DNA of 32,462 nt from CAUUCF01 sp045580225 (GTDB lineage: Bacteria; Pseudomonadota; Gammaproteobacteria; UBA9339): NCBI GenBank assembly GCA_045580225.1, contig JAZNNJ010000006.1, positions 1 through 32,462 on the forward strand. Reading direction: 5' to 3'. How positions within the stretch are numbered: position 1 is the first letter of the stretch; each line of letters starts with the position of its first letter. Of this stretch, positions 7,945 to 17,600 are shown piece after piece. Below the pieces are notes generated by a model that was not told where the DNA came from, did no database searches, and saw only the letters and a program-made list of their open reading frames with translations. Made by a program: the position numbers and the translations under genes.

Positions 7945-10900
7945 CTAAAATAGATCAACCCCAGCACTACTCTGATTATCAATATCCCAATCTTCATCAA
8001 CGTCATAATCATCATCTTCTACCATAGATAAATCAATTTTATTGCATTCATCAATCAACGTTTTCAGTTCATTGATCCTGTCGTCCTGCGATACATCACC
8101 ATTAACACGTTGTCCCTCCAACAATGTTAACTGAATTTTCATTATGGTATATAAATTAGACAATGATGAACTACTATCACTTTTTATTTCATATTTTTTA
8201 CAGTAACTTATGATCTTTTTACGTAAATCTTCCTGTTTTTCTTCTAGCTCTTTTAATGAAATTTCATCTTTCACATTGTTTATTATCATTTTGCTTATTA
8301 TTGTTTGCACTTCATTAATTAAACTAATTTGGCACTCATGAAATTTCATTATTTCAGTCATGTTTTGTACAACTTCATTAGAATCATTATGGCTTTTTAT
8401 GATTTCAATTTCATCTTTACATTTCCTATTAAGCTCATTAAATTTGTTAGCTTGATTTGACAAGATATCTCCAATTGTTTTAATAAGATTATCAACTTTC
8501 TCAAAAGAATCACAACCACGAATTATTTCTTTTAACTTATCGATAAATATTTCTTTACATGAAATAATTTTCTGCATTTCCTGTTCTGTAAAAAATTCTT
8601 CCACGCCATCATACTTCAATCCTTTTAATGCTTTGATAAATACAATATCTTGTTTCAACCCTGGAACTTCTGAGTCAACACTAGGATCGTTATATAAATT
8701 TACATAATTCAAAGCTTTTAATTTAATTTCATTAAATTTCTTATTATCATTCCTACAAAGCCACGCTAATTTAGCATCTATACTAGGATCTTTAGTGATT
8801 TCACCTCGAGAAATAGCATTTAACTTACTTATATCCCCAAGTTTTAAATATGACACGCAATCGTCATCAAGACCTTTCATAATTTCATCAACCTTCGTTC
8901 CATCATTAACAAAAAAATCCTGCAAATACTTCATTTTCTTAGGATTAATTGTCTTCAAACTACCAAGACCACGATAAAAAAAACCATGACACAAACCCAT
9001 CAAGCGTCTTGTTTCCTCTGCTAGTTCTACATTTACAGCATAATTAGCTAATCTTAATCGTTGTTCCAAATTATGATATAAGTCTTTTAGTGACAGCAAT
9101 ACTCCTCCCGCACTAGCCAAATCAAAATTATTATCAATATTTTTTAATATTTCCACCCGTAATAAATATTCTTCAGTATATAAAGCTAATGATTTACTAT
9201 TGTCATACTCTTTATAAATTTTATCTGTAAGTTCCTTAGAGCTTACATGTTTAATACTATCAACACGTTTCTCCAACCTATCTGCAATACTACTAACTTC
9301 CGAAATTTGGTTACGTACATCTTCTAAAGCTTTTAAATTTACTGTATCACTCGCATTAGATGTAATTTTATTTAAATGATCACTAAATAAACCTAATATT
9401 TGCTTTGTATCTTTAATAAAAGATTTAACTTGATTCCTTTTTTCTTCACTAGTTAAAAATAAATGACTAGAATTATCAAATGATTCAAATATTTTTAAAA
9501 ATGGGGATAATTCTTTACTTAATAATTGATCTAATCCTTTTAAAGAATGAATATTATTTACTTTTTCAAGCAAAAAACTCTTTACCGCATAAAACGACTC
9601 TTTATTATATTGAAAACTACCTACTACATTACCATGCTTAAATATATCTAAAAAATTAAACCTATTCTGCGCCTCCTTTTTGGAACATCCTGTAGCTGAA
9701 ATATATTCTTTTACATATTTATTCTTCGTCGTCTTATCAAACGATTCTTGCATCGCATAACCTAGTAATGCCGCATATTCTGCCGCTTTTGCTTTAATTT
9801 TCCTAAATTTTCTACTATCCTTTTTACAAAGCCACGCCAATTTAGCATCTGTATCCGCATCTTCAGTGATTTCGCCCTGAGAAATAGCCTTTAATACATC
9901 AAGATCTCCATGTTCAAAAAAAGTATTACAATCGTCTATAAGTTCGTTTACGATATCATTAGCCTTTCGAGACTTATCAATGAAAAACTTTTGCAAATAA
10001 CTCATCTTATTAGGAATAATTTTTTTGGAACCGCCAAGTTCATAATAAAAAATACGATTACACTTATCCAATAAGTCCCTTATTTGCCCAGCACGTTCTG
10101 CCATGCTTGAATTCCTTACACATAATCTTAATTGCTTTTCTAAATTATGGTACAACTGCTCAAAGGATAAGATAACTTTGTTTTCAGTATTAGGCGATAA
10201 AAATTCCGATAACTGAACACGTAACAAATACTCTGTACAATACGCAGATAATGACTTATCTTTAAAATATTCATTTTCATCTCTTAAGCGTTGTTTTTTT
10301 ATTTGCGTTTTAATACATTCTTCACATATTTTACGAATGTTTCCATTATTGTTAAATTTTAAGTATATGCTACACAGAGTACCAATATCCTCAATGCAAA
10401 ACATTTCTTGCTGTAATTTTTTAGGTAATTTATAATTATCGGGTAATTTATCGCATAAAACCAAACTTGTGACAACTTTATTTTTACTATAATATTTGTT
10501 TACTTCGAATAAATTATTCATCTCACGAAATTGTTTTTGCACATTGGCATCTTTCGCGTATCTTTCTAGATTTACTGTACCATCTTCTAACCGTTTGCAC
10601 AAACTTTCATAAGAGAATAAACCGTCTTGCTCTAATGAAAACTGAGGAATTACCAATTTCGAAATTTTAATTCTTAATAAATACTCTATACAATATGAAG
10701 ATAACAACTGTTCTTTTAAGAGACTTTCTTCTCCATTCTGCTTAATATAATCTACAAGTTTTTTTTCACATAAATTATGCAACAATTCATTATCTTGGCT
10801 GTTTAAATATAAACAACATAAAATGCCAATATCCGCAATAGAAGATAAGTTTTGCTCAATAGGATCTTTTGATTCTAATTCTTTAATTTGAGATAATACT

Positions 10901-12477
10901 GCTTCGTTTTCTGAATAATATTCAGCTAAAAAATCATTAAATCTGTCAAGACCCGATTTAGTTCTTTCTTGCTCTTGTTGTAAATCATTCTCATCAATCC
11001 TGATGTATCCATCTTCTTCAACAACGTTGTCATTTGGTTTGTTTTCATTGTTAGTACCACCTAACTTTTCTTCATTTTGAGAATCAATTAACTCGTTTTC
11101 AACATAACCAAAAATTGTAAATTCCTCATTTTCATTAATGCTACATTTCTTTCGTTCACTATACTCAATATATGAAGGTAGATTTCTATCGGTACAAATC
11201 AATACAAAATCTTTATCTGGGTAAACCTCCTGCAACGCTTTCAAGACATCATTAGCATCATAACCATCGCTTTTAGAATAATAATAATTGTTATCTCCAC
11301 CATTAATATAAGAATAATAATATTCTCCGTCCCATATAATAGCTACCTTATCATTACCTACTGAACTAAGTATCTTATCCAAATTATTTTCATAATTACC
11401 AGCTACAAAGCGATCATTAAATTCTTTATCACTCAAGTCAAAAGTTAACGAAATTACGCTAGAAGAACTACCTGTTTGCTGCACAGATTGCTCTTCTCTT
11501 TCAATATCTCGTTGGTAATTTGCAAAAAAAAGTTCACCATTGATTTCTTCGTCAAAAAATGCCTCATCATAATTTTGTCTCTTAAAAGGAGTTACTTTAT
11601 TATTTAAAATAACAATTTCTTTATCAGGATATTTTGTCCGAACTACTTCTAATACAGCATCCACATCATAATCTTTGTACTTATTAAGAATATCTACATC
11701 TAACTCCTGTGCATTATATACGAAATATACATGCTTATCTTTTTCATCGTACTTAAAACTTTCTATTTCTGTTACTTCTCCTTTGCTTTTTTTGTATCTT
11801 TCTAATTTTTCTAGAAAATTCTCATTTTTAATTACACCGTGCACAATAATAACACATGGTTTTTCTATCTTATTTTCAATAAATAATAAATTATCCTTAT
11901 TTTTTTCAGGATGCACCAATTCATCATTAAAATCATAATAATCAGCATTAAAATTTAGTAAAGTTACTGGCCTCTTAAATTGCCCGACTCTATTTTGTTC
12001 ATCATGGATCAATTTATCATCATGATCACTAGCATTATCTACTACTGCTGACTCTGTTGGCTCTTCTTTATTTTGAGTACCAGTAGCTTCTTCAACTACT
12101 TTTGGTTTTTCTTGATATGTTGAAAATTCTTGTAAAATCTTTGGCGAATCAATTAGTTCTTTTACACTTGTAATTAAGGCAAATTGATCTTGCTTAAGAA
12201 GCTTCCGCTTACTGATCAATACAACATTTTTATCTATTTCTTTTAATTTATCCGCAATATTATCTGCAGTTACACCATCAATGCACTGTCCATCTACGTA
12301 ACATTTTCCATCCTTATCATCATATACGGCAACAATACTATCATGTTCTTGAACAATATTGATAATTTCTTTTAAGTCTTCACTTGCTATTCCATTTTCA
12401 CTGGAAAAATAGCTCACAAAATCACGTTTATAAAAAACTACTGTTCCTTCAAACTCTACTAATGCTACTTTACCCAT
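7945..12477 (-). CDS. Giant modular repeat protein of unknown function (possible effector)
   Basis: I do not recognise this 1510-residue protein. Its N-terminal third has three related alpha/beta modules (about 4-93, 171-297, 342-434). The second and third end in matching helices and strands, as in DVDAVLEVVRTKYPDKEIVIL and NDVLKALQEVYPDKDFVLI, and are separated by low-complexity acidic linkers. The middle and C-terminal part is helical, with a long repeat at about 736-907 and 1089-1260; shared strings include YHNLE, GEIT and DAKLAWLC. A degenerate copy lies at about 547-665. Residues 1300-1460 look like coiled coil. The C-terminus is strongly acidic (EDDDYDVDEDWDID) and ends VDLF. There is no signal peptide or membrane segment. 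An AAGGAG Shine-Dalgarno lies 7 bases before the ATG. A secreted effector is conceivable but unproven. Confidence 0.85.
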   Translation of the reverse strand: MGKVALVEFEGTVVFYKRDFVSYFSSENGIASEDLKEIINIVQEHDSIVAVYDDKDGKCYVDGQCIDGVTADNIADKLKEIDKNVVLISKRKLLKQDQFALITSVKELIDSPKILQEFSTYQEKPKVVEEATGTQNKEEPTESAVVDNASDHDDKLIHDEQNRVGQFKRPVTLLNFNADYYDFNDELVHPEKNKDNLLFIENKIEKPCVIIVHGVIKNENFLEKLERYKKSKGEVTEIESFKYDEKDKHVYFVYNAQELDVDILNKYKDYDVDAVLEVVRTKYPDKEIVILNNKVTPFKRQNYDEAFFDEEINGELFFANYQRDIEREEQSVQQTGSSSSVISLTFDLSDKEFNDRFVAGNYENNLDKILSSVGNDKVAIIWDGEYYYSYINGGDNNYYYSKSDGYDANDVLKALQEVYPDKDFVLICTDRNLPSYIEYSERKKCSINENEEFTIFGYVENELIDSQNEEKLGGTNNENKPNDNVVEEDGYIRIDENDLQQEQERTKSGLDRFNDFLAEYYSENEAVLSQIKELESKDPIEQNLSSIADIGILCCLYLNSQDNELLHNLCEKKLVDYIKQNGEESLLKEQLLSSYCIEYLLRIKISKLVIPQFSLEQDGLFSYESLCKRLEDGTVNLERYAKDANVQKQFREMNNLFEVNKYYSKNKVVTSLVLCDKLPDNYKLPKKLQQEMFCIEDIGTLCSIYLKFNNNGNIRKICEECIKTQIKKQRLRDENEYFKDKSLSAYCTEYLLRVQLSEFLSPNTENKVILSFEQLYHNLEKQLRLCVRNSSMAERAGQIRDLLDKCNRIFYYELGGSKKIIPNKMSYLQKFFIDKSRKANDIVNELIDDCNTFFEHGDLDVLKAISQGEITEDADTDAKLAWLCKKDSRKFRKIKAKAAEYAALLGYAMQESFDKTTKNKYVKEYISATGCSKKEAQNRFNFLDIFKHGNVVGSFQYNKESFYAVKSFLLEKVNNIHSLKGLDQLLSKELSPFLKIFESFDNSSHLFLTSEEKRNQVKSFIKDTKQILGLFSDHLNKITSNASDTVNLKALEDVRNQISEVSSIADRLEKRVDSIKHVSSKELTDKIYKEYDNSKSLALYTEEYLLRVEILKNIDNNFDLASAGGVLLSLKDLYHNLEQRLRLANYAVNVELAEETRRLMGLCHGFFYRGLGSLKTINPKKMKYLQDFFVNDGTKVDEIMKGLDDDCVSYLKLGDISKLNAISRGEITKDPSIDAKLAWLCRNDNKKFNEIKLKALNYVNLYNDPSVDSEVPGLKQDIVFIKALKGLKYDGVEEFFTEQEMQKIISCKEIFIDKLKEIIRGCDSFEKVDNLIKTIGDILSNQANKFNELNRKCKDEIEIIKSHNDSNEVVQNMTEIMKFHECQISLINEVQTIISKMIINNVKDEISLKELEEKQEDLRKKIISYCKKYEIKSDSSSSLSNLYTIMKIQLTLLEGQRVNGDVSQDDRINELKTLIDECNKIDLSMVEDDDYDVDEDWDIDNQSSAGVDLF
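8698..9213 (-). repeat. Long internal repeat, copy 2 (codons 1089-1260)
   Basis: Encodes the second copy of an approximately 170-residue helical repeat of the giant protein, matching codons 736-907. Shared features are EYLLRV, LYHNLE-LRL, the run around IPNKM/INPKKM-YLQ-FF, the GEIT motif and DAKLAWLC. Bases 8755-8823 closely resemble 9826-9894 in DNA as well as protein. Confidence 0.8.
9757..10272 (-). repeat. Long internal repeat, copy 1 (codons 736-907)
   Basis: First clear copy of the repeat described for 8698-9213, offset by 353 codons. It is preceded by an IEDIGTLCSIYL segment that also occurs once more in a degenerate form around codons 547-560 (IADIGILCCLYL). Three successive expansions are therefore likely. 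Confidence 0.8.
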
Positions 12478-12510
12478 ACATTACTCCTTCCTATCTATAT
12501 GTCTTATTTA

Positions 12511-12539
12511 ATTATATAATAATTTGTTACGAAAAACAA
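12511..12539 (-). promoter_or_regulatory. Putative sigma-70 promoter of the giant gene
   Basis: On the minus strand, TTGTTT (12539-12534) and a perfect TATAAT (12516-12511) are 17 bases apart, 34 bases before the ATG at 12477. This indicates independent transcription of the gene. Confidence 0.65.
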
Positions 12540-12938
12540 CTAACTAGAATTGTCTTAAATTTAATTTTGAAAAATACGTATTAATACCAATCCTTATAAG
12601 AAAACCAAAGCATTTTAGAAAGCAAATAATTCTCTAAAACAAGAATAAAATAAATCTTCTTAAAGTCATAAGCCCTGCAAAAACAACTAAACTAAACTAA
12701 GTTCTAGATAATTTGTACAATGAAAAATTATTCAGATATTACTATAATTACTGATAATAATACCAAAGAAGGACATCTAACTCGAAATCATTTTTCGAAA
12801 AAATTAAAAAAATAAACCTAATTATAGGAAACGCAAACACTCTAAAAACCACCCACAGCTAACAACCACACAGGTGACTACACCAACTTAATTTTATACA
12901 GACAAAACCCCTTATTACTGCAAATAAAAACGAAACTA
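12540..12938. other. Gene-free spacer at a synteny break
   Basis: These 399 bases lie between the giant gene's promoter and tRNA-Trp. In many gammaproteobacteria secE-nusG begins here. I see no trace of them and no strong terminator: only short A/T inverted repeats (for example TTTTAGA/TCTAAAA near 12613-12638) and an unsupported 31-codon ORF. Confidence 0.5.
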
Positions 12939-13014
12939 TGGCAGGCCAGGAGGGAATCGAACCCCCAACCTACGGTTTTGGAGACCGTTGCTCTACCGAT
13001 TGCGCTACTGACCT
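12939..13014 (-). tRNA. tRNA-Trp (CCA anticodon)
   Basis: A full 76-base cloverleaf. The 7-bp acceptor is AGGTCAG/CTGGCCT with one G-T pair. The anticodon loop CTCCAAA gives the CCA anticodon, the T-arm contains GGTTCGATTCC, and the 3' CCA is encoded. It lies 12 bases downstream of the EF-Tu stop, the position known from Legionella-like tuf operons. Confidence 0.95.
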
Positions 13015-13026
13015 ATCCCAAACTAT

Positions 13027-14214
13027 CTACTCAATAATTTTAGTAACAACCCCTGCGCCAACAGTATGGCCACCTTCTCTTATTGCAAACCTAACCCCTT
13101 CTTCCATTGCTATCGGAGATATCAAAGTCACTGTCATCTTTATATTATCCCCTGGCATAACCATCTCTACATTTTCTGGCAATTCTACCGCACCAGTGAC
13201 GTCTGTAGTTCTAAAATAAAACTGTGGACGATAACCTTTAAAAAATGGAGTATGACGACCACCTTCTTCCTTCGATAAAATATAAACCTCAGCTTCAAAA
13301 TGGGTGTGAGGCGTAATTGTACCAGGTTTCGACAATACTTGTCCACGCTCTACTTCTTCTTTCTTAGTGCCACGTAACAAAATACCTACATTATCGCCTG
13401 CTTCACCTTGATCCAACATCTTGCGAAACATCTCTACACCTGTACACGTTGTCTTTTGAGTATCACGTATACCTACAATTTCCACTTCTTCACCTACTTT
13501 GATAATACCGCGTTCTACTCTTCCTGTTACAACCGTACCTCTACCTGATATCGAAAATACATCCTCTATTGGCATCAAAAATGGTTTGTCTTTTGGACGT
13601 TCCGGTATATCAAAATAATTATCTATCTCTGCTGCTAACTTTAGTATCGCACCTTCTCCCAGTTCGCCACTATCGCCATCTATAGCCCTCAATGCCGATC
13701 CTACCACGATAGGAGTAGTATCTCCTGGAAAATCATACTTATTCAATAATTCACGAATATCCATCTCAACCAACTCCAACAACTCCGGATCATCAACCAT
13801 ATCCGCTTTATTTAAAAATACCACTATCTTTGGAACCCCTACCTGACGAGCTAACAATATATGCTCTCTAGTTTGTGGCATCGGACCATCCGCTGCACTA
13901 ACAACCAAGATCGCTCCATCCATTTGCGCTGCGCCAGTTATCATGTTTTTTACATAATCTGCGTGACCTGGACAATCCACGTGTGCCACATGATACTTCG
14001 GAGTCTGATACTCTACGTGAGATGTGGCTATTGTTATCCCACGAGCCTTCTCTTCTGGGGCATTATCTATTTCATCAAATTTCTTTGCTTCTCCCCCATA
14101 AGCCTTCGACAACACTATTGTCAATGCCGCTGTCAATGTTGTCTTACCATGGTCAACGTGACCTATAGTCCCTATGTTTATATGCGGTTTCGTTCTTTCA
14201 AATTTCTCTGCCAT
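13027..14214 (-). CDS. tuf: Elongation factor Tu
   Basis: GTPase that delivers aminoacyl-tRNA to the ribosome. The N-terminus is MAEKFERTKPHINIGTIGHV, then DHGKTT (G1). DCPGHADY (G3) and NKADM (G4) follow, and the C-terminus GAGVVTKIIE is typical. The length is 395 residues. ATG 14214 is chosen over the longer frame because the upstream codons run through tRNA-Thr and an AAGGT element lies 8 bases before this ATG. The gene sits in the classic tRNA-Tyr-Gly-Thr-tuf cluster (tufB position in E. coli), with tRNA-Trp behind. Many gammaproteobacteria have a second copy in the str operon, outside this window. Confidence 0.98.
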   Translation of the reverse strand: MAEKFERTKPHINIGTIGHVDHGKTTLTAALTIVLSKAYGGEAKKFDEIDNAPEEKARGITIATSHVEYQTPKYHVAHVDCPGHADYVKNMITGAAQMDGAILVVSAADGPMPQTREHILLARQVGVPKIVVFLNKADMVDDPELLELVEMDIRELLNKYDFPGDTTPIVVGSALRAIDGDSGELGEGAILKLAAEIDNYFDIPERPKDKPFLMPIEDVFSISGRGTVVTGRVERGIIKVGEEVEIVGIRDTQKTTCTGVEMFRKMLDQGEAGDNVGILLRGTKKEEVERGQVLSKPGTITPHTHFEAEVYILSKEEGGRHTPFFKGYRPQFYFRTTDVTGAVELPENVEMVMPGDNIKMTVTLISPIAMEEGVRFAIREGGHTVGAGVVTKIIE

Positions 14215-14240
14215 TGTTCGTACCTTTTTATAATTACTAA

Positions 14241-14316
<76 letters not shown>

Positions 14317-14328
14317 CAACAACAAAAA

Positions 14329-14399
14329 AGCGGGCGATGGGAATCGAACCCACGCTATCAGCTTGGAAGGCTGAAGTTCTACCATTGAACTACGCCCGC
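14329..14399 (-). tRNA. tRNA-Gly (TCC anticodon), CCA not encoded
   Basis: 71-base body with a perfect acceptor GCGGGCG/CGCCCGC and anticodon loop CTTCCAA. The discriminator T is followed by a T-run, so the 3' CCA must be added after transcription. Confidence 0.94.
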
Positions 14400-14410
14400 A
14401 AATTTTTAAA

Positions 14411-14492
14411 TGGAGGGGGTAGGATTCGAACCTACGAAGGCAATGCCGACAGATTTACAGTCTGCTCCCTTTGGCCGCTCGAGAACCCCTCC
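14411..14492 (-). tRNA. tRNA-Tyr (GTA anticodon), CCA not encoded
   Basis: 82-base class II tRNA with a long variable arm. The acceptor is GGAGGGG/CCCCTCC, and CAGACTGTAAATCTG holds the GTA anticodon. The discriminator A is followed by TTT, so CCA is not encoded. It is first in the tRNA-tuf transcript. Confidence 0.94.
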
Positions 14493-14506
14493 CAATTATG
14501 GATTTC

Positions 14507-14535
14507 ATTTTCCGCAAAACTTAACTCTTTGTCAA
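14507..14535 (-). promoter_or_regulatory. Strong sigma-70 promoter of the tRNA-tuf operon
   Basis: On the minus strand a perfect TTGACA (14535-14530) and GAAAAT (14512-14507) are 17 bases apart, about 14 bases before tRNA-Tyr. The very short leader fits a stable-RNA promoter. It would drive tRNA-Tyr, Gly, Thr, tuf and tRNA-Trp together. Confidence 0.75.
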
Positions 14536-14601
14536 TATTTTTTTTAACATAACTCATTTTTATAAAAAATCTTGCAATTACAGCAAACAAAAACTAGTAA
14601 A

Positions 14602-17600
14602 TTATAACTTGTTAATGCTGAAATTATCCAGACTTCCTAATAAATGGTAACGATATTCTAAAGCTACACCTACCACTTTATTAACCACTTGGTTTGCTAC
14701 TAATGCAATAGCTCCCACTACTGGACCACCAGCAACACCAGCCACCACCGGAACACTTCCCGTTAATTTAGGGAAAATAGATAAAAATAAATCAAAAGTT
14801 AATGACTTCCAATTAAGTTTGCCTTTAATCTTAATATCTGCAGGATTACTACTGCTTCTAAAATTATTAAAGAATAAATACTGATCATCTAACAAAATTT
14901 CTCCACCAATATTATCATACCAATACCCATTGCGATAATCTTTAAAGTCCAAACCAACATTCTTAGCTAATAACCCAACATCTAAAGCATTAATAATCTT
15001 ACCTAAATTTAACTTTTCTTCCAGATGTTTGCTTAAATTTATAATTCCACCTTTTTTTAAATCAACTAAAAATTTTCCTTGTAACTTATCCCTTTTATCT
15101 TTATAAAATCTAGATAAACTAAAATATATTCCACCTTCACCACCATAACAATGAGAAGTAAATTTATTCAATACTTTTCCTAAATCATTAACGACTGCTT
15201 TTCCCTCCAGTAACCATAAATTATTATTTTGCCATCGACCTGTTCCATCTATCAAAATACCGTCATATCCCAAAGCAAAATGTTTAAATTCTAAAGCAAG
15301 TTTTTCTTTAGTTCCTTTTAAAAATATTCTGTTAATTTTATGTTTATCTTGAATAAATTCCTCTATAAATAAATCAAACTTACTCCATGGAAATATTCGA
15401 GCAGATACATTATGCACATTAAAATCATCAGTCGATCCACTCTGAATAAAATCACGCCAATAAAACAAATCCCCTTTCAAAGTACCAGAAAATTCCTTAG
15501 GAAAAAATACACTTCCTTTCAATTCATTACTAGTAACCGTAAACTGATAACCATTACTGCAATTTTCAATGCCTACTAACGCATTAGTTAACACCAAATT
15601 CCTAAATTTAATTTTTTTTGCTTTTAACAATAAATTATCAACTAAAATATTTATACCAAAATTTTTATCAAAAACACGTTTTTTTTCTCCATAATTTAAC
15701 CAACACTGTTCCCACTGATCTAAATCTATATCTTCAAAATTTCCTTTAAAAATAAAATTCCCCTCTGTCAATAAATCTTGCGTTTTACCATAAACAATTT
15801 CACCGCTTTTAATTTCAAAATCACGATTATTAACTAAATCCAAACGAGCAGTTAACAAATCATTCCAATTAACATGCAACAAGTAGTTATCTTTTTGCTG
15901 CGGAATTAACTTAACCTGTACAGGAGTAATAACTCCCATCTTTTTACTAAAAGGCTCAGGTAAATTACAGCTTATACCATGCAAATTACTCTCTAAACAA
16001 AAAATACTTTCCCCTTCCTTAGGAACTAAAATATCTATATTATAAGCAAAACTCCCCGATAAAAAAGGCAATTTTACTTTTAAATATCTTTCTAAAGCCA
16101 AAATATCAACCATGCTACGAATGTCAATCTTTACCTTGCCATCACTTAAAGTAGAAATTAACAAATTAGCCGGAAAATTCATAATAACCCCATTTAGATA
16201 TTGGGAAGTAAGCTCATTTTCAGAAAAATTAACTTCTCCCTTAATATTTTCAATACTTAATGAAGTCCTCTTAATAGATAAATTATTCTCTTTAAAAACC
16301 AAATTTCCATCAAAATGCGTAATTTGATCAGAAATTTCGTCAGCTAAGGGAATTTCTAAAATTAATTTTAGATTCATCGGACCCTTTAATACAATATCTT
16401 TTAAAGATTTTCCTATATTGCTTCTTAAAGGACTACTATAAATAAAATTTAGTCCTACTTTAGAATCCGTTTCAATTTGACCATTTATTTTCAACAAAGA
16501 ATATTCCAAATCATCAATTTTCGCAGTTAAACTTTTAACCGATTCCCCCAATAATTTTCCATTTAAAGCAATTACCTCCATACTACAATTTTTAAAATGC
16601 AAATTAGCCTTTAAATTAGTCAACATTGGCCAACCATCCTGATACAATAAGTCCACTTTATTCACGATTGCATCAATTTTAAAAATCCCTTCCTGATTAT
16701 CAAAAGGAAATTTCTTTAGATTTCCTCTTAAAATCATATTTCCATCTAAAATTTCACCTTTTTTAAAAGCATTATCTAACCAATCTAATAATTCCACCCC
16801 CATAATTGCTCTAGGATAATAACGATAAGCTTGTTCTATTTTTTTTAAATCAAAGTTAAAAACACAATCCGCTATAGGCTGATTATTTTCATCAAAAATT
16901 ATCTTACTATAACCCAATAAAGAGAGGAAATGATCTCTAAATTCTAATTTAAGTAACTTTAAACATCTTTTAGATAAAGACCAATCGACAATCGTTTTAA
17001 AATTATTTACAACCAAAGGTTCCTTAAATAATTTGTTCGTAATTTTTACGTTATTAATACTGAATTTAATAACCCCACTCGAGATAGGAAAATTAGTATC
17101 ACTAACATTTTGCTTGAAAAAATTATTCTGTAAATCAATAACTCCATTTTTAACAACTAAATTTCCAAAACATTTTTCTAATTCTAAATTAACTAAATCT
17201 CCTATGAAACGCACTCCCATTTCAAAAAATACATTATTTTTTCCAAATTTACTTTCTCCCTCTAGTCTTAATTCATGCTCCCAAATATCATTCTTCAATT
17301 TACCTGATAAATCTTTAAATATCGAAACTGATCCATCATTTTGACGATAGAAAATATTTACTTTGCTTACTTCAACCTCTCCACGATTAAACAGTACACT
17401 AAATAAATGATTATTACTTTGTAAATTTGCTACAACATTACCATGTTGTAATTTAACGTCACTACTCGCTTGGTAATAAAAATCACTTCCCCGAATAATT
17501 AAACAATTAGGAATGATTTTTTTACAAAATAAACTTTCAAAAAAATCAATCCCAACTTTAACTTCTTCGGCTTTAAAAATTAATTTTTTATTTTGAAAAA

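Noticed and set aside
12720..12815. 31-codon ORF starting ATGAAAAATTATTCAG in the spacer before tRNA-Trp
   Set aside because: No Shine-Dalgarno, no recognisable motif, and A/T-rich composition make chance likely.
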